A DNA stretch of 22,333 nt, from NCBI GenBank assembly GCA_937124505.1, contig CAKZKV010000135.1, positions 1 to 22,333 on the forward strand, given 5' to 3'. Position 1 is the stretch's first letter; every line of letters starts with the position of its first letter. Below, in pieces: positions 21,746 to 22,333 of the stretch. The stretch comes from an uncultured Alphaproteobacteria bacterium. Lineage in GTDB: Bacteria; Pseudomonadota; Alphaproteobacteria; Micavibrionales; Micavibrionaceae. Under the pieces are notes generated by a model. The model searched no databases and was not told the origin of the DNA. It saw nothing but the letters and a program-made list of their open reading frames with translations. Both the position numbers and the translations under genes were made by a program.

Positions 21746-22333
21746 ATGATGACGGCTGCACCAAAAGCAATTGAAAACGATTACAAAGTCAAGGATATCT
21801 CCCTTGCCGACTGGGGACGCAAGGAAATCACGCTGGCGGAAATTGAAATGCCGGGCCTGATGGCTCTGCGCGAAGAATACGGCGAAAAACAACCCCTGAA
21901 AGACGCACGGATTGTCGGCTGCCTGCACATGACCATCCAGACCGCTGTTTTGATTGAAACATTGACCGCACTGGGCGCAGAAGTCCGCTGGAGTTCTTGT
22001 AACATCTTCTCCACACAGGATCAGGCCGCCGCCGCGATTGCCGCCGCAGGAATTCCGGTTTTTGCCTGGAAAGGGGAAACGGAAGAAGAATATGAATGGT
22101 GTATTGAGCAGACCATCCACGGCCCAAATGGCTGGGTTCCGAATATGATTCTGGATGATGGCGGCGATTTGACAGCCATTATGCACGACAAATATCCGCA
22201 ATACTTTGACCACATCAAGGGTATTTCCGAAGAAACCACCACCGGCGTTCTGCGCCTTTATGACATGGAGAAAAAGGGGAAACTGCTTTGCCCGGCGATT
22301 AACGTCAACGACTCCGTAACAAAATCAAAATTC
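21746..22333 (+). CDS. ahcY: Adenosylhomocysteinase (5' part; cut by window edge)
   Basis: The first 196 residues of S-adenosyl-L-homocysteine hydrolase, which splits the SAH left by every SAM-dependent methylation into adenosine and homocysteine, in the cytoplasm with bound NAD+. The frame is open to the last base. Family segments are [20 protein letters not shown] (22-41), [16 protein letters not shown] (58-73) with the substrate-binding His-Met-Thr, [18 protein letters not shown] (81-98), [10 protein letters not shown] (134-143), [14 protein letters not shown] (159-172) with the conserved Glu, and [11 protein letters not shown] (186-196) with the active-site Lys. The NAD-binding domain lies beyond the edge. 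AAGGA at 21736-21740 supports the ATG at 21746; an adjacent in-frame ATG follows. It would feed homocysteine to the homocysteine methyltransferase encoded nearby. Confidence 0.95.
   Translation, partial: MMTAAPKAIENDYKVKDISLADWGRKEITLAEIEMPGLMALREEYGEKQPLKDARIVGCLHMTIQTAVLIETLTALGAEVRWSSCNIFSTQDQAAAAIAAAGIPVFAWKGETEEEYEWCIEQTIHGPNGWVPNMILDDGGDLTAIMHDKYPQYFDHIKGISEETTTGVLRLYDMEKKGKLLCPAINVNDSVTKSKF

Noticed and set aside
1..22333. CRISPR arrays, tRNA or rRNA genes, insertion sequences
   Set aside because: No regularly spaced repeats, cloverleaf sequences, rRNA stretches or transposase frames were seen on either strand.

Overview
The window looks like a chromosomal segment of an alphaproteobacterium. 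Evidence for this is the rhizobial-type orotate phosphoribosyltransferase (VEDLQTDGGS motif), the LexA-like regulator starting MFTHSKLW, adjacent lptF-lptG, the mlaA/mlaC pair, holA and ahcY. Relatives of Micavibrio or a Rhodospirillales-like lineage are plausible, but that is inference. I see no tRNA, rRNA, integrase, relaxase, insertion sequence or CRISPR array. Base composition by eye is moderate, richer in G+C in holA and lptFG and lower in the sensor kinase and the DotA-like genes.

Layout. (1) 1-3907, minus strand: a non-catalytic-looking S24/LexA-like HTH regulator, translationally coupled (ATGA) to pyrE, then a large 7TM hybrid sensor kinase that runs off the left edge. (2) 4019-7984, plus strand: an envelope-lipid block with lptF and lptG (ATGA overlap; LPS export permeases), the outer-membrane lipoprotein MlaA and the periplasmic carrier MlaC. 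(3) 7985-8131: a convergent junction with two hairpins and an approximately 88-bp palindromic element. (4) 8132-16980, minus strand: three tandem, tightly spaced genes of 1030, 965 and 938 codons, all DotA/TraY-family polytopic proteins of the type IVB (Dot/Icm or IncI Tra) secretion class, with no other recognisable secretion gene in the window. (5) 17172-20093, minus strand: a compact four-gene operon of a methyltransferase resembling methionine S-methyltransferase (MMT/MmtN), a homocysteine S-methyltransferase, a six-helix membrane protein and a [2Fe-2S] ferredoxin. (6) 20123-21189, plus strand: a possible 18-residue leader peptide overlapping holA. (7) 21194-22333: an uncharacterised small protein (minus) and the 5' part of ahcY (plus).

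Two systems merit attention. The first is the three-paralogue DotA/TraY operon. All three proteins share an N-terminal domain with the signature AVR-x-x-P-x-x-HPYL, a pair of conserved cysteines in the large extracytoplasmic region, and the family's C-terminal PLWALAH core. They differ strongly in between, which would fit a hetero-oligomeric inner-membrane channel rather than the single DotA of known systems. The second is a likely S-methylmethionine cycle. The methyltransferase would make S-methylmethionine from methionine and SAM, the homocysteine methyltransferase would return two methionines, and AhcY encoded about 1.7 kb away would remove the S-adenosylhomocysteine.

At the expression level, two genes (the HTH regulator and the MMT-like gene) have promoter-like sequences whose -10 box lies only 6-7 bases before the ATG, suggesting leaderless mRNAs. 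All assignments rest on reading motifs by eye; no database search was possible.
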